64,000 nt of DNA, from assembly GCA_000181795.3 (NCBI GenBank), contig CM012955.1, forward strand, positions 12,545,058 through 12,609,057. The letters run 5' to 3'. This document shows positions 37,737-51,033 of the stretch, piece after piece. The stretch is from Trichinella spiralis. Its lineage: Eukaryota; Nematoda; Enoplea; Trichinellida; Trichinellidae. Position numbers and translations under genes: made by a program. The notes beneath the pieces were generated by a model. The model ran no database searches. It was not told the DNA's origin and was given only the letters and a program-made list of their open reading frames with translations. Each line of letters starts with the position of its first letter. Position 1 is the first letter of the stretch.

Positions 37737-38417
37737 ATGGACATTAATACCGACAAGAGCAAGACAGCTTCAGCGCCGGTTGCGGATCCTGAATCCGGAC
37801 GGTTCACCACCAGATCAATTTCCAATGCAGCGTCAATTGTCAAAGTAAGTCAAAGTGTTCTTTATTAATCTCACTTTATTTGTTTCTTTATCCAACAGTG
37901 TAGTCAAATCCGATGTCCGTAGGTAGGAGGATTTGAAAAATGTTCAACTGGAAACGCTAGCTTACTTTTTCAAAGCTGGCGTTCCTTAAATTGGATTACA
38001 TTTCTCTCGCAATTGTAATATCACGTTATTTTAAAAATTTACATGAACTAAATAATAATGGGGAAGTGTAAAATTGTCCTATTCTCATTCACTCTTTTGC
38101 GACTCTCAACAATTCGTTGCTTGCGATGATTATTAAATTTCTAAAACTGTGAGATTGTAATTTTCTGAATATATCATCAGTATTTTTGATTGTTTCGATT
38201 TTTCTCAGTTCACTAGCTGAAAGTAAATTTTCCTCTGCTACTGAATATGGCTTTCAAATCTGAGACAATAAGCAAACTGTGTAAACATTTACCGTGCAAA
38301 CGACCTCCGCCTGAAGCAAATTTTTTTGCCGTGGAGGTGGAACTGGCCATTGGACCGGTCGAACCAAATTTGAACAGTGTCAGCGCAAATAATGCAATGC
38401 AACTTAACGAATGGTAG
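37737..38417 (+). CDS. Candidate small two-exon gene, product unknown
   Basis: ATG 37737 opens 36 codons (MDINTDKSKTASAPVADP...) of coding-like composition that end at a consensus GTAAGT donor (after 37844). An in-phase exon from an acceptor-like TTCACTAG (about 38217) would run through MAFKSETISKLCKHLPCKRP to a TAG at 38415-38417. The joined product would be about 100 residues with no recognised domain. GC content rises in both segments above the flanking DNA. The second segment could equally be a separate 56-residue frame starting at ATG 38247. It may also be an upstream exon of Patched. Nothing here is confirmed by similarity. Confidence 0.3.
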
Positions 38418-38821
38418 TCGTATAATATTATTCAGTTTTCGATAATTTTATTATTGAAATATTTTTCACAAGCATTAAATTCTAGAAAAGTTGCCAAAAA
38501 CTGACAATATTTCAAATATCTGCTTTGTAAGCTACAAATGTATGCAATACAAATCCATTTGGAGTATTGTTATAGTAAATTTGAAAAATCAGTTTATGAA
38601 GAACAGTTGTAACTTTTAAATTTAAAAACACGAATAAATAAGAAATTTTAAATATGATAATATTAATTATCATGTATAAATAAAACTAGATAATGTGATA
38701 TGGTAATTTCTAATAAAATGTTATTAATTATTATGAAATAGTTTTGCTCAAGACATTGATTGCTAAACTGATCATTTTTCATCTATAATTTTCAAAGTAC
38801 AACAGTCACATTGTATATGTT

Positions 38822-38856
<35 letters not shown>

Positions 38857-41800
38857 GTGTGTCTGTGTGTGTGTGTGCGTGTATGTGTGAAGCTAAATTT
38901 TTCATTATCAAGTATGTCAGGTGTTCAAGATTTTAATTATATGTTAAGTGGTTTATTCAAATGAAGCATTTTTCGTGAACTAGCCTAACTTACTTGCCAA
39001 CTTACAGCAGTGGTAAAACAGTTAGGAATAACTGTAAAAATTGAAAGATTTTTCACCATCAAGTGGATAAATTGTTTAAATTAGCATAAATTGTTATTGT
39101 TACGGTTATTCTCACGTGTATCGTGTTCAGCTGTAATATGTCACCTGCACAAATGGAGTAGGCAAAAGATGAAAGTGAAAAGTGTTAATTTAATTTAATT
39201 TAATTTTTATTTAATTTGTAATCATATAAAAACTGCAAAACGTGATTAAAGCATAGGGGGTGTAATTTCGAGGTGTATGACTGGCTGGCTATCTTGTGAT
39301 TGAAAAATTGAAGAAACAAATTATCACTAAAAGTATGTCCTTTCTACTTTCACAAAATTGGGCCGCCTCAATAATGCCAGCTCTAGCAGAACGACAAGAG
39401 CGTGCTGTTTATTGATAGGACTTTCATGAATCGTAAACAATACAGGAACTGGGTTTTCACAAGCGTGCACTATTTTAAAATGAGTCGAACGCGCCCAAAT
39501 TGGCTGCATGGTGAACCTGTGAAAATGCTGTCATTATCAGTGTCACAGTGGTGAAATTACCGTCGAATTGACTAAAAATTACGCACATACTGTCCATCTT
39601 TTTCACTTATTCCACAGTCGAGCCGATACATTGACATCCTGTTGATATTGGCATAGTTGTTGTACTGGATATTTATTTGATTATGCAAAATAGAATGTGT
39701 TGTTCGCATAGATGCAAAATTGTGTACCGTACAGAATTTGTTCACGTCATTGTACAGAAATAAAACAAGGAAACGGATTTTGTATAATTTCTTCCTTTTC
39801 TTCTTCTTCTTCTTCTTCTTCTTCTTCTTTATTCAAACTATGCCTTCCGATGACGATATTTCCTGTTAAGCAGGAAGCCAATATTTTGCATGTCAAAATA
39901 AATATCCTTTCTCATTTGACATTCAACAGTTTTTTTTCTTTTAATACAGTTCTTTATTTTTTATATGAAATTTCATGTAAATGAATCACCGAAGTAAATT
40001 TTAAATTTTAAATTTATTTATTACTGTATGTATGCTCAGTGACGGCATTGCAGCAAGCTTTGAACATGCAAACTGCTAGCTCTATTGCATTTATTATGCT
40101 TTTTCTGATTTGTTTGACGATTACTTTTCTAGTAGTTTCTGCTGACGTTTACTATTATTTGTAAAAATAGTAAAAAAAGTAGTTATTTGTAAAATTTATT
40201 ATTTCTTTTAAAGTTCATTTTTTTCTGTAACATCGTCTGACATTTTTTATAAGCTTTTATGAACAAATTCACTTGAAAGTATAACAGAATATTTTACACT
40301 TTTAGAAGCACTGGTTAATCTATATATATATATATCATATAAGGAATGAAAGAGGAACTTTGCTATATTCTGTTGTGACAATTTATTAGCATTTTATTCA
40401 TTTAACAGCAGAATTAGTTTGCCTACTTGATTGAAAGGTTAACAAAGTTTATAGTATTCTATTGTTCTGCATGTTGAACCTTTGCTGCATAGGAATTGGT
40501 ACAAAGTTTGCTAGTGACATTAAAGCAATAATTGATTAATAGTTTCCATATTGATCACATATGTACCCACCACCAGCATAGTTGCAAGACACCCTGCTTT
40601 TTCCGGTCAAATAAACATCATCAGCAAGTAAACCTGGGCAGTTGCCACCCATATATCTATCCATTGCTTCGTTTTCATTATCGAGCTTTCAGTTTGATCA
40701 GAAACGATTGTTTGAAAATCATTTTTAAAATATGCTTTACATGTTGGAAAAAGTGCTTGATTGTTTTAAATAGAGATCAACAATTTTAAGTTGAAAAAGT
40801 GTATTGGAAGCAGAAAATAGCACTAATTTGAACATTTTACAAATAGTGCACTGAACAAACAACAAGTAGATGAATTGATATTTTTGGTTTGCTCTTTTAT
40901 TCTCTCCTGACAAGTTCAACGTACCGTAATTAGCCTACACATACACATGCACATACATGAGGGTATATTAAAATTGTTGTAAAAGGAATAAGTTTTTCTT
41001 TTGTCTTCTTGAACTATAAAAGAAAGCATCATTTTTTATGAAATGAAACTGAAATTTTTAATATAAACTAAATAGCAAAATGTATTTTTTATTAGTTCTA
41101 TTTTCCATCAGATAACCTCCCAGCGTTTTATCAGATGATATTCGATATGTGCGGTGCGGTGCGGTGGGGGGGAGGGGGAAGTTTACAGACAAAACAAATG
41201 TTTCGATTTAAAATAAAAAAGAATGTATTTTTTTCTTAAATTTTATTGAAATATCAAGCAAAATTTGTAATTTTTAAAAAAAAATGTGAAGTTACCCTGC
41301 ATTTGCAACATACCCAGGGCTAGGCATCATTGGAAAATATTTTTATAAACATTGTCAGTTTAACCAAACTGGGCATAACATTGTTGAACAAGAAACAAAT
41401 AGAGCGTAACATTTTTAGCGGTTCTGTTATTTGAAAGAATTTTATTTTATTAAAGAAAATTCTATTATTAAAACACCTCATATAGGGAAAAGGGGAAAAG
41501 AAGAAGAAGAAGAAGTAGTAGATTTTTACTTGATACGTATAGAAGGTTTTTATTCAAGAAAAAAGCCCATTTGTTTGTCAATTTCAAACAAAGTGAAAGT
41601 ACATTGCACTGTTGGAGGAAGTCATTTTTGTTCAAATTCTTGAAATTCAGTTCAAAATAGTTTGAAAAACAGCAGCCACTTGTGCAACTGAAAGCATCCC
41701 CCATCCGTTTAGGGGGTTTCTCTTTTCTATGAAAAGTTCTTTTCTCAACGTCAAGGACTGACTGACCCAACTTCTGCATCTTGGTCCAAAAATATCATAT

Positions 41801-44800
41801 ACATCATGCATGGTAGCATTTTTCTTATTTTCCCATTGGGTAACAGATATTTAAAAAGGAAAAAAACAGGCAGAGCATGAATAAGGGCAATGGATTTTGT
41901 TCATCAAAAAATCAGTATATGGGTGTCACAATATCGTTCGTGTCAGCTTTAGTTAGCTACTAGTTACTTTGCTCGTGTGAACGCAAAAAATACTGAAATA
42001 CAATAAAACCAATTATTTGTTTGTCATTCGACTTTTCAAACTTTTCTAATTAACTGTAAATATTATTCACTTTTCATTTTCCAAAAAAATGATCTTCATT
42101 ACAGTACAATAATGATTGTTCAAGAATCATTTTTCAACATTTTAATTTGCATTTTTATCTTTAAAAAATATCCCTACTTGTAGAAGGAAAAATATTTTGG
42201 CAAGATTATTTTAAATTCATTTCATTATAATATCATGATGCTATTTTTTTTAATTTCATTTCCAAGAACAAACAGAAATAATTTCAGTGGTTTTTTAATG
42301 TATGATTTGCAATATCATTGAATAATATACAAATAATAAATAGCGTGAGAAGCAAATATACATGTGTGTGTGTGTATGTGCGTCTAATTGTATGAAATAA
42401 ATTTATTTGAAAAAAGAAATATTTTTTTGATCACTATTTACATTTGAAACGATTAAAAATGATGTTTTAAGGGTGACGACATGATCATGTGCATGGTCAA
42501 TGATGGATGCACTTTGATTAAATTTTCTTTTAATAATCGTTTCTCACAGTTTTTTAATAAGCGAGTATTTGTGTGTTTTTTTTGTCATTTCACACAGAGA
42601 ATGCAGAAATTAGGTTAAAAAAATGTACTTGTTCTGATATTAATTGATGACAGGCGTTACCTGCCTACTGTATAATGTACATTCTTGTTCCAAGTACACG
42701 GATAAAGAAAGCATTTGGACTTTTTTAGAATATGCATTTAATGTTCAGTGTAAGCTGTTGGGGTGGGCTAATTTCAGGGTGGTCGACGCTGAGACGCCTA
42801 TCTTTGTCAATTAGAACAATTATGAAGCAAGTTGGAACGGGCTAGGCCATTCATTGTTGTAGACAAATAAAATGGCAAACAACCTGGCGACCCAGAATTG
42901 TCCTGAACCTTTTTACCAATTCTGCATGGTCAAATTCCGATAACCATCCAGCTACCAGCCGTCGACCACACGTGGAATATTTCATCTTTTATTGGCGACA
43001 AAATTAATTTATTCCTTATCTCAAGTATATTTGATTTCGAACGTGCCGCACCCAATTTCATGGGTGAAGTTCAACTCGACTGTTGCATACTTCTTTTCAA
43101 AAGCTTAATCATTAAATGAGAATCATTTTGAATGACAACTGTCTCATTGTTTAAATTGTCAGGCATTTTGTGACCCTGATTTTTAAATGATATCGATTTG
43201 ACAAAGGTGGATTTTTCGCAAACAATGAATAATAATAAATACAGTAAGGTAGAACGGATCGATTTACTAAACCGAGCGAATTTTGTTCAACTATTTCAAA
43301 ACAGTACAATATATTTTTTCCACAATTGAAAATACTTTTTCCATTTTTCTCACCAATTATGAAATTTGAAAAATTCTCAAATACCATTATTTATTTATTT
43401 ATTTATTATTTGAAGCGGAAAATTTCGCTCAGTGCAAAATGTATAAAGATGATTCATTGAATTGACCCAGGCTTGTGAATAATTGTCGGCTATTTTACCG
43501 CAAGGTCATTCAGAATGGAGATTCGTAATTGTATAACAAGAGCTGAAAAATTATGACATCATGCGTAAGTTTAATCAGCTTAAAATTCATTCCCTCGCAC
43601 TGCGTTCGCTCGAGCACCCTGTTCTACTGGAATTTCACATTATCAGCCGCATTTCAAAGGCTAACCATATTTTTGAATGGCAAAACTTGCAGACACAAAT
43701 TTATCCGCTTCTGATGACTTTTCTAAGTGCTATTCTAATATTGTGAGTTTTATTTTTATTAATATTCATCTATTTGTTTATCTTTTGTATTTACTTATGC
43801 GCGTGAAAAGCAATGAAAATTTCCAACAGAATTAATCCACGAAATCTTTTTAATTTAAAAAAGATTATTAAATTAATAATATTAATTTATTATTATTATA
43901 AGCTAAGATAATATTAACTTTGCATACGTGACAAATTTTAATAAAGTTGGCTGTTAAACGAATTACATTTTAATAAGATGAAATTTCTTGGAATAATTTA
44001 TGCAAAACTTGATCTTTTCTTTTGATTATTCGAAAAATCTTATCATTGCAGACTATTGAATAATTAAAACAAGAAAGTGCCGTTGATTAATCAATAGCAA
44101 TAGGTTGTTGATTCGTTGGTGATAGTTTTCTGTTTGGATGAAAGGTGAAATAAAAGTCTCATTTGACGGGCATATGAATTTCGAAGAAAAATTAATTTAA
44201 AAATTAATACTGTCATCATATCTGATTGGGCATGCGTCTTGTTTTCTGATCATGGCTTGCTTGAAACAATCGAGAAATGCATTTCGAGAATTGCATTCAG
44301 GAGCCTATTTTTCAACAAATGTCACGTCATTCCATACGCTTGTGCAAATATTTGAATTTTGCTTGATTTTTACAATTTTGTCAGTACTAATTGAAGCGTG
44401 GTGACAAAAGAATTCAGGAACGGTTGCAAGATGTCAACCCAGCTTCTCATATGCAAAAGCTATATATATATATCTGTTATATGAAGTGAGACTTCATTAA
44501 AGTTGACGTTAAACTACTTATCCAATTTTATCTTGGACAAGTGCTTGTCAGATGGACAATTTAAATAACTGATAAAATTTGAAATTGTTGGAATGTGATA
44601 ATAAAACTGGCTGTGAACGCAATCTCGTTTATCCGAAATAGATTCGATGATTCACATTTTACATTGATCACAACAGCAATGATTCAGTGGCTGCATTTGA
44701 AGGTCATGGCTAGATAGATGTGTTGATGACAGGATGATTTTGTCACATTGAAATACCACTGGCACTTTTGTAAAAATCTGTACAAAATTGCAATTGAATT

Positions 44801-45537
44801 TTGCTTTCATCAATTTATTGAAAAGTAAGTCGCAGAACCCAGTTAACTGCAATACTTCTGAACTGTATCACAATTTTCATAAAACATCAGTGCTGTAAAA
44901 AAGTAATATTTTTTGTACTTTTGTATTCATTATTTTTTATTCGTATTTTGTATTTTTACTTTCAATTGTCGATAGAATTTTAAATTCCTTTTTCTTAAAT
45001 GTAAACCACTAAATACGATATGCTGACGCACGCGCAGCTTTATTCATAATCGGTTTGAGAATTTTTTGTTCATTCAAAAATTTAAGTTTTAAAATTATTT
45101 TTTTCAAAAAATTTCCTTTAATATTCACGTAAGAAGTTTTAATTCGAACAACCGCTCATTTGACCAAGAGCAGTAGTTAATGTGCAATTTTTAAACGTTT
45201 AATAAGCGCTACAATTGTACAGTATTCTTCTAAATGATGTGTATGATCAAGCAACGCAGGCCGCTGCGTGGCGCCGCTGTTGGCTGTCAGACAAGCGTGC
45301 CCGTTGGTTTTATCATTCAATACTTGTTTATGTGTGTATGTTGTGTGTTTGTGTGTGTGTATGTATATGTGAATTGGCGCGTTCGAGTGTTTTGCTTGGG
45401 CTACCGTGGATGATGGCGGTACAAAATCATACGAGCTGTGCACTCTAATTAAACTTACGGTCACTTACGCCTAGCCCGGCCGCTAGCCGGCGACGGATAT
45501 ACGACTTGCGCAATCTGTTGTTCCTTTACCACAGCAG

Positions 45538-48500
45538 ATGGGTCGGGCCAAGTTGTGTCTTTATGATCGAGAACTGCAGCGGATGCTACCAGCGCAAGTC
45601 GCTCCGCCATTGCAACCCGTAAGCTTGTACCACTTATTGTATTGAATGCACTGATCATAATGTACATTTTAGAGCTTTTGCAGTTAATTTTTGAACAAAA
45701 AACAACAACTTTGATTTGAGAATTGTCTTATTTTTTGTATTTTGTGTAAATTTCAGCGATGCATTAGCCGTTTGGGACGCTTGCCTTCTGATATGGTGCA
45801 AATCGACACCTCAAAATGGGGTGAAGAGTTCCGAAGGCGGCCGAGCTGGGTTGACGCTGGTATGGCGTTGAGATTGATCCAGTCGGTTAGTGCAGGTTTG
45901 AAATTTTACTTTCACGCTTGATCAGAAGCCAATTTTTGCAGGATAAAGCAAAGGGTAATAAGCCGGCCTTATGGATTCGGATGCTTCTTCAGCGAGGGAT
46001 GCTTTGTCTTGGTCACCGTATTCAACGTCATGCTGGACAAGTTCTATTTTTCGGCCTTCTCATGTTGTCCATCTGCTGCATAGGTTTGCGTTTGGTTGCT
46101 TTCGAAACCGACATGGAAAAGCTTTGGATTGAAAGTACGTTGCTTTTCTATATTTTTCAATCAATGACCTCCCTTGTACGGTTGGATATATTTTTTCCAA
46201 GTTCGCTTTGCTTGCTGCGATTGACCCTCGTCGGGATGCTTTTTCCATCAAGCGCAGCTGACCCTCGACCCTAAATATGGTTGATGGTCACATTCCTTTT
46301 TCTTTTCAATTAACTTGACCTAGTATCTTTTTCTTCAGCTCTATGGGGGTGAACAGCGCTTTCATTCTTCTGTTTTTCAACTCTTACATTGTCTAATAAT
46401 GAATGTATCGATCGTGGCGGCAACTTGTCGCCAGCTTAGAGTTATGCAGGCGACCATAACGAAAAGGTCCGCAGAACCATTAATTGCCTCTTGGCCAACG
46501 CTTTCCGCGCTTACAAAATACCTACCAACCTGACCGGAAGCACCACTGACCCCAAAGCTGACCACTGTCAGTTTCTGAGATGAATATTAATTGATGAAAA
46601 GAGACAAACCATGCGGGTCATTTCCACATTCAGAGCGTTTCCGTTGGTTTTAGAGCTGTTTTCTGTCAATGTTGTCTTCTCATTTGAGCAGATCCAAACG
46701 AAATCCATTGAGAGATGGATTTCTTTTTCACGTTGCATTTCTAATCTTTAATCATCATCATCAGCAGCAGCAGCAGTATTTGATTTCTACCAGATTTGCA
46801 CCGCATTTTAAGAATGTGTCTTTAACATTATTATTGTTGTTATTATTAATGCGGCACGTGCAATGCATATATTGAAAATTTATTTACAAATGAAATTTGA
46901 TTTTTTCACACAGCCCTACGTGATTTAAATAGTCCTATTTCAGATGGGGTGTTTAGTTGGTTAGTTAGTTAGTTAGTTCATCATCAATTTCAAATGCTCA
47001 GCATCGACCAATTTCTCTTCACTTGATTCAAATAGTTGAGAAATTGACTTTCTATGAAAAAGTCTAGATCAATAAAAAAGCACAAGCAAGCATGCACGAG
47101 TTTATTTGTCGTCATGTTTTATTATCATCAGTATAAACGGAAAAAAATGTATATGTTTGTGTGTGTGTGTTGTTTAAGATGAGATATTTTGTTGTTGTTG
47201 GTGTTGTGTTGCTAAATTCAGTACAAGGAAGTTAAAGTAAATTTAGGCTAATTATAGAAATTTTTAATAGGGCTATTTTAACAGATTGTCTACAATTTTC
47301 TGAGCTTGACGTGACAGTTAACATTTGAAAAACATGATCAGTAAGCAGCAGAATTGTGGATAATTGAAATTTCGTAACTGGTAGCATCATTTTCAGTGCA
47401 TAAAGTTCGCTTGTTTTGTTGTTGCAAAAATTATTAAATTTTACTTTGATCGACCTTGCTCTATTTCAACATCACAATTTCAAGAACGAATAATAATAAT
47501 AATAGTGGAAAACTTCAGTCTGTGGAAAATGATATTCTTGAAGGATGCAAACTGCTCGCTCATTTGAAGAAATGAATTTTTTTTTCTTTTTGATGCAAAT
47601 TGTCTTTTGTTCATTATTACCTGGGAACGGGTGAAATTTTTTGAAAAAAAAGACATCTGATGGCTAAAGTTATCATTTTAATTATTTGATTTTTTATCTG
47701 GTGATGTCTGGAAAGAATTGACAGATGCTTTTGCTTCAACGTTAAGCTCAAGTGGATGCTGCAGCTGAAATTAGTCAGTTGGTTGAGCCGTAAAAACAGC
47801 TAATGGTGTTGTTATATTAATTTTCGCCGTATAAAATTTATTACTTTGCTTTTTTTTCTCAAAAATTTATACTGTGCTTCCAAAATGACTATTTTTATTG
47901 AATCAAAACAAGTAATTATTTTCCCGTGTCGTCTATGGTGAACAGAGGCACCGAGCAGGTGCAACACTTCTCGTAGTAGGGGAAGGGGGGTAGAGTTCGA
48001 TGGATCTGTAATTGTAACTGAAATTTACGAAACATGAAATTATTCATGAAGCTCACCAAGCGTGACTGACACAAGTTCAATTTACTGTTCCATGGAAAAA
48101 TGAAAGCGGTTCTTTTAGAAAAGAAAAAACAGCTGCTGAATGATAAAATTTAAAGCTTTAAATTCCAATTTTAATTTAAAGCATGGATTGATTTTGGAAT
48201 TATCGCAGTTGTTGGAAAATTACAACGTTGATGTTTTTTTTTGTGCATTTATTTCAACGTTTACGATTCGTCGTTGATAATGATAGTTGAAAGGAAACAA
48301 GCAGTTTGTTGTTAAGCGTTGTTGCTTTTCCAACTAAACAAGCAATAATCATTATACTGGTGAAAATTTGAAGTTTTCCAAACTGATTTTCATTATTGAA
48401 ACATTGCTCAAATGGGCATTATATATATACATATACATTTATTTATTTATTTATTTATTTATAACCATGTAAGCATGGCTATTTGGAAGAAGATCCTTTT

Positions 48501-50983
48501 CGCAAACTGAAATATGTTGGTGCTTGTTTGTTTAATTGAAGATATTTGCTTGGTAAAATCAGTGACGGAAAAAGGTTTGATTAGGCAAATTGCTTTGAAT
48601 AGATAAAAATAGATTTTTGATTTTCCATACCCTGTCAGATGGTGTTTTCAGCACAGAAAGTTAGTAATGTGCAATGATTGTTTTAACTTGAAAGTCTCAA
48701 TGTGCCATGCATGCAGCTAAGAACAAAATATTCACTTGTTTTCTGACGCATATTTTGTTATTTCTTTAGGTTTTTTTCTTTCAACTTGAATGTTTAGCAA
48801 AATCTGAAAAATTGAGCTTTTTCTTTAATGATACTTTGGAATGTGATATATTGATTGAACACATTTGTTTTTGCTTTTCATATTGGAAATTTAGGATATT
48901 TGAATAATTTTTTTCGCATATATATGTTGTTATTTACTGTTGATAAATTATACTTTTATTTGCTTTGTTTAATATTATCAAAAAGAAAAAGTAATCATTT
49001 GATTAGTAATATGAATCAGAGTTTTTTTTATAAAATTGATCGTTTGTTGTCGTAACTTTTGAAATAATTAATTATCCGTTTTGGTCCATGAAATTATTAT
49101 TATTTTATGCTCAAGTAGAGAAAATGCGTAGTTGAAAATAAGGTATTCAATTAATTGCAGTTGCAGCTTTTAGGCGACTTTTGAAATTGTTCAACAGAGC
49201 GCATATCCTGTTAACAAAGAAACAGCTTTGCAATTCTGTTGTATGGTCAGGGTTTCGAAAAAAAATTATATTCGACATGTTGGGATTTTTTTAGTTGTAT
49301 ATTTTGCAAGAACGGATATTGTTGACCGTAAAGTAGAATGCAGAGATTTTAGTTAGTTCCCAATGCTGCTGTCGTTCGAGTTTGCTATTCTTGCAGAGGG
49401 AATGCGATTCAAAAGTGATATGACGTCAGCAGTCCAACATGCTCAACCGATGCTCGCTTATGCAAACCAGTTTCTTCAAGCAATGCTTCAGCTAACAGAA
49501 TAATTAGCATTTTTCATACAAGCATCGGATGGAATGTGAACAGCTTGAAAATTGATTACAAAACAGCAGCGGACGTTGAAAATTGATTCAAAACTCTGTC
49601 CCCGGTGTGGAAACGTTTTCAGTAGAGAATAATTCAGAAGCAAAAAATTGATCGAATGCAGGAAAATTTAATTCAACATAATTCACTTGCTAACAGCATA
49701 ATCTCAACTAACAATAGAAACTTGTTTGCTGCTCAAAATTGCTGTGCGCATGTTGGTTTTAATTGACAATATTCTTTTTTTTTCGTGAAAATTGTCCGCT
49801 GTTCGGGTGTTTGAAAGTATGCTTTTCTTGAATCAGCTCGACATTGGAGTAAAAATGTATTATTAACAGCTAACCGTCATTGTTGTTACCACGGATGTTG
49901 TATTTTTCTTGTGTTGCTCTATTAGAAGTTCTACACGTCAACTGACGATGTCTGGATCTGTTGACTAAGCTAGGTTAAACTGAGCTTTTCAGAAAAATTT
50001 ACATGCTGCTGCGCTGTTGAACAATTTTTCAAACGCTTCTCGTTTGCTGATGGTTAGAACAGCATCGAGCAAGCGGCCGCAGCCAATTTTGTATATTTTT
50101 CAACTTTAACTTTTTTTTCCTCTTCTTTACTCCACCGGCAGCTTGTTGCATCACATCTCTGCGGGATATTTCATTTATCATTGATCATTCAATTAAGTCA
50201 CTGAATGAGTGTTGTAAACGGTCACTTTCAATTACTTTTTTATAGTTTTTTTTACCCATAGGCTGAGATGTGCTTTTAGGTGAGCCCAAATAAGTGTTGG
50301 TAGGGTTGCTTGATGCGATTGACCATTGAATGGAGGAAGGAGAGTTATAATAATCTGTTCCTCAAAGTGTACATATATATATATATCAGTCTGCTGTTGG
50401 GAAAATTATAAAAAGTAGCAAAAGAGAGAGAGGCATGCATCATCGGTGGTAGCATTCATTCAATTTTGAAAAAGAGAACGAAAACACTTTATGCTTAACG
50501 ATGAAGAAGCAAAAAGCAGCAGATCGATTTTTATTGAAATAATTGAAATTGTAAAAATGTGGTTCGCGATAGTGGTCATTTGTGTTACGTCATCTGTATT
50601 CATTTTATAATGGCTGGATGTGACTGATTGTGACTCATCGTCCGCCATGGATTACGGTGAAAGCGTTCGTTGTCCTGTCGTTGAGGTCGATAATTTTTTA
50701 CCCTTCTTGCGTGGCTGAGAGTTAGTGAGTGGGTCAGTTCAGTGGCGATGCTTTCGAAATTGGATGAAAATGGATCATTTGCACAAAATGATGATTGCTT
50801 AGCAGAGGAATAAACTGCAGACAGTCTGTCAATTTTCGTCAGCAAATCAATTTTTACCAGATGCTGCTAAGAAAAAGCAATAACACTACCATCAAAAGTA
50901 GTCTGAAAATTTTGAACAATTATCGAATCGATTTAATTATTTTTTTTCATTACTTTGAGTGTCATTTGCCAGAAATAATCATC

Positions 50984-51033
<50 letters not shown>

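Larger units (their letters stand above)
33761..45537. other. 11.8 kb gene-poor region upstream of Patched
   Basis: This stretch has no secure gene. It holds many simple repeats: TTAA at 34066-34088, AT at 34806-34824, 36817-36840, 37721-37738 and 38824-38854 (followed by a GT tract to 38889), TTC at 35216-35243 and 39799-39830, and CAA at about 37308-37330. A 34-bp near-perfect palindrome lies at 36485-36518. Coding-like islands occur at 37026-37130, 37737-37844 and 38247-38417 (plus) and at 42851-42985 (minus). The last 300 bp before Patched (45240-45540) are GC-richer with a CCGGCCGCTAGCCGG near-palindrome, probably the proximal promoter/5' leader. Confidence 0.5.
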
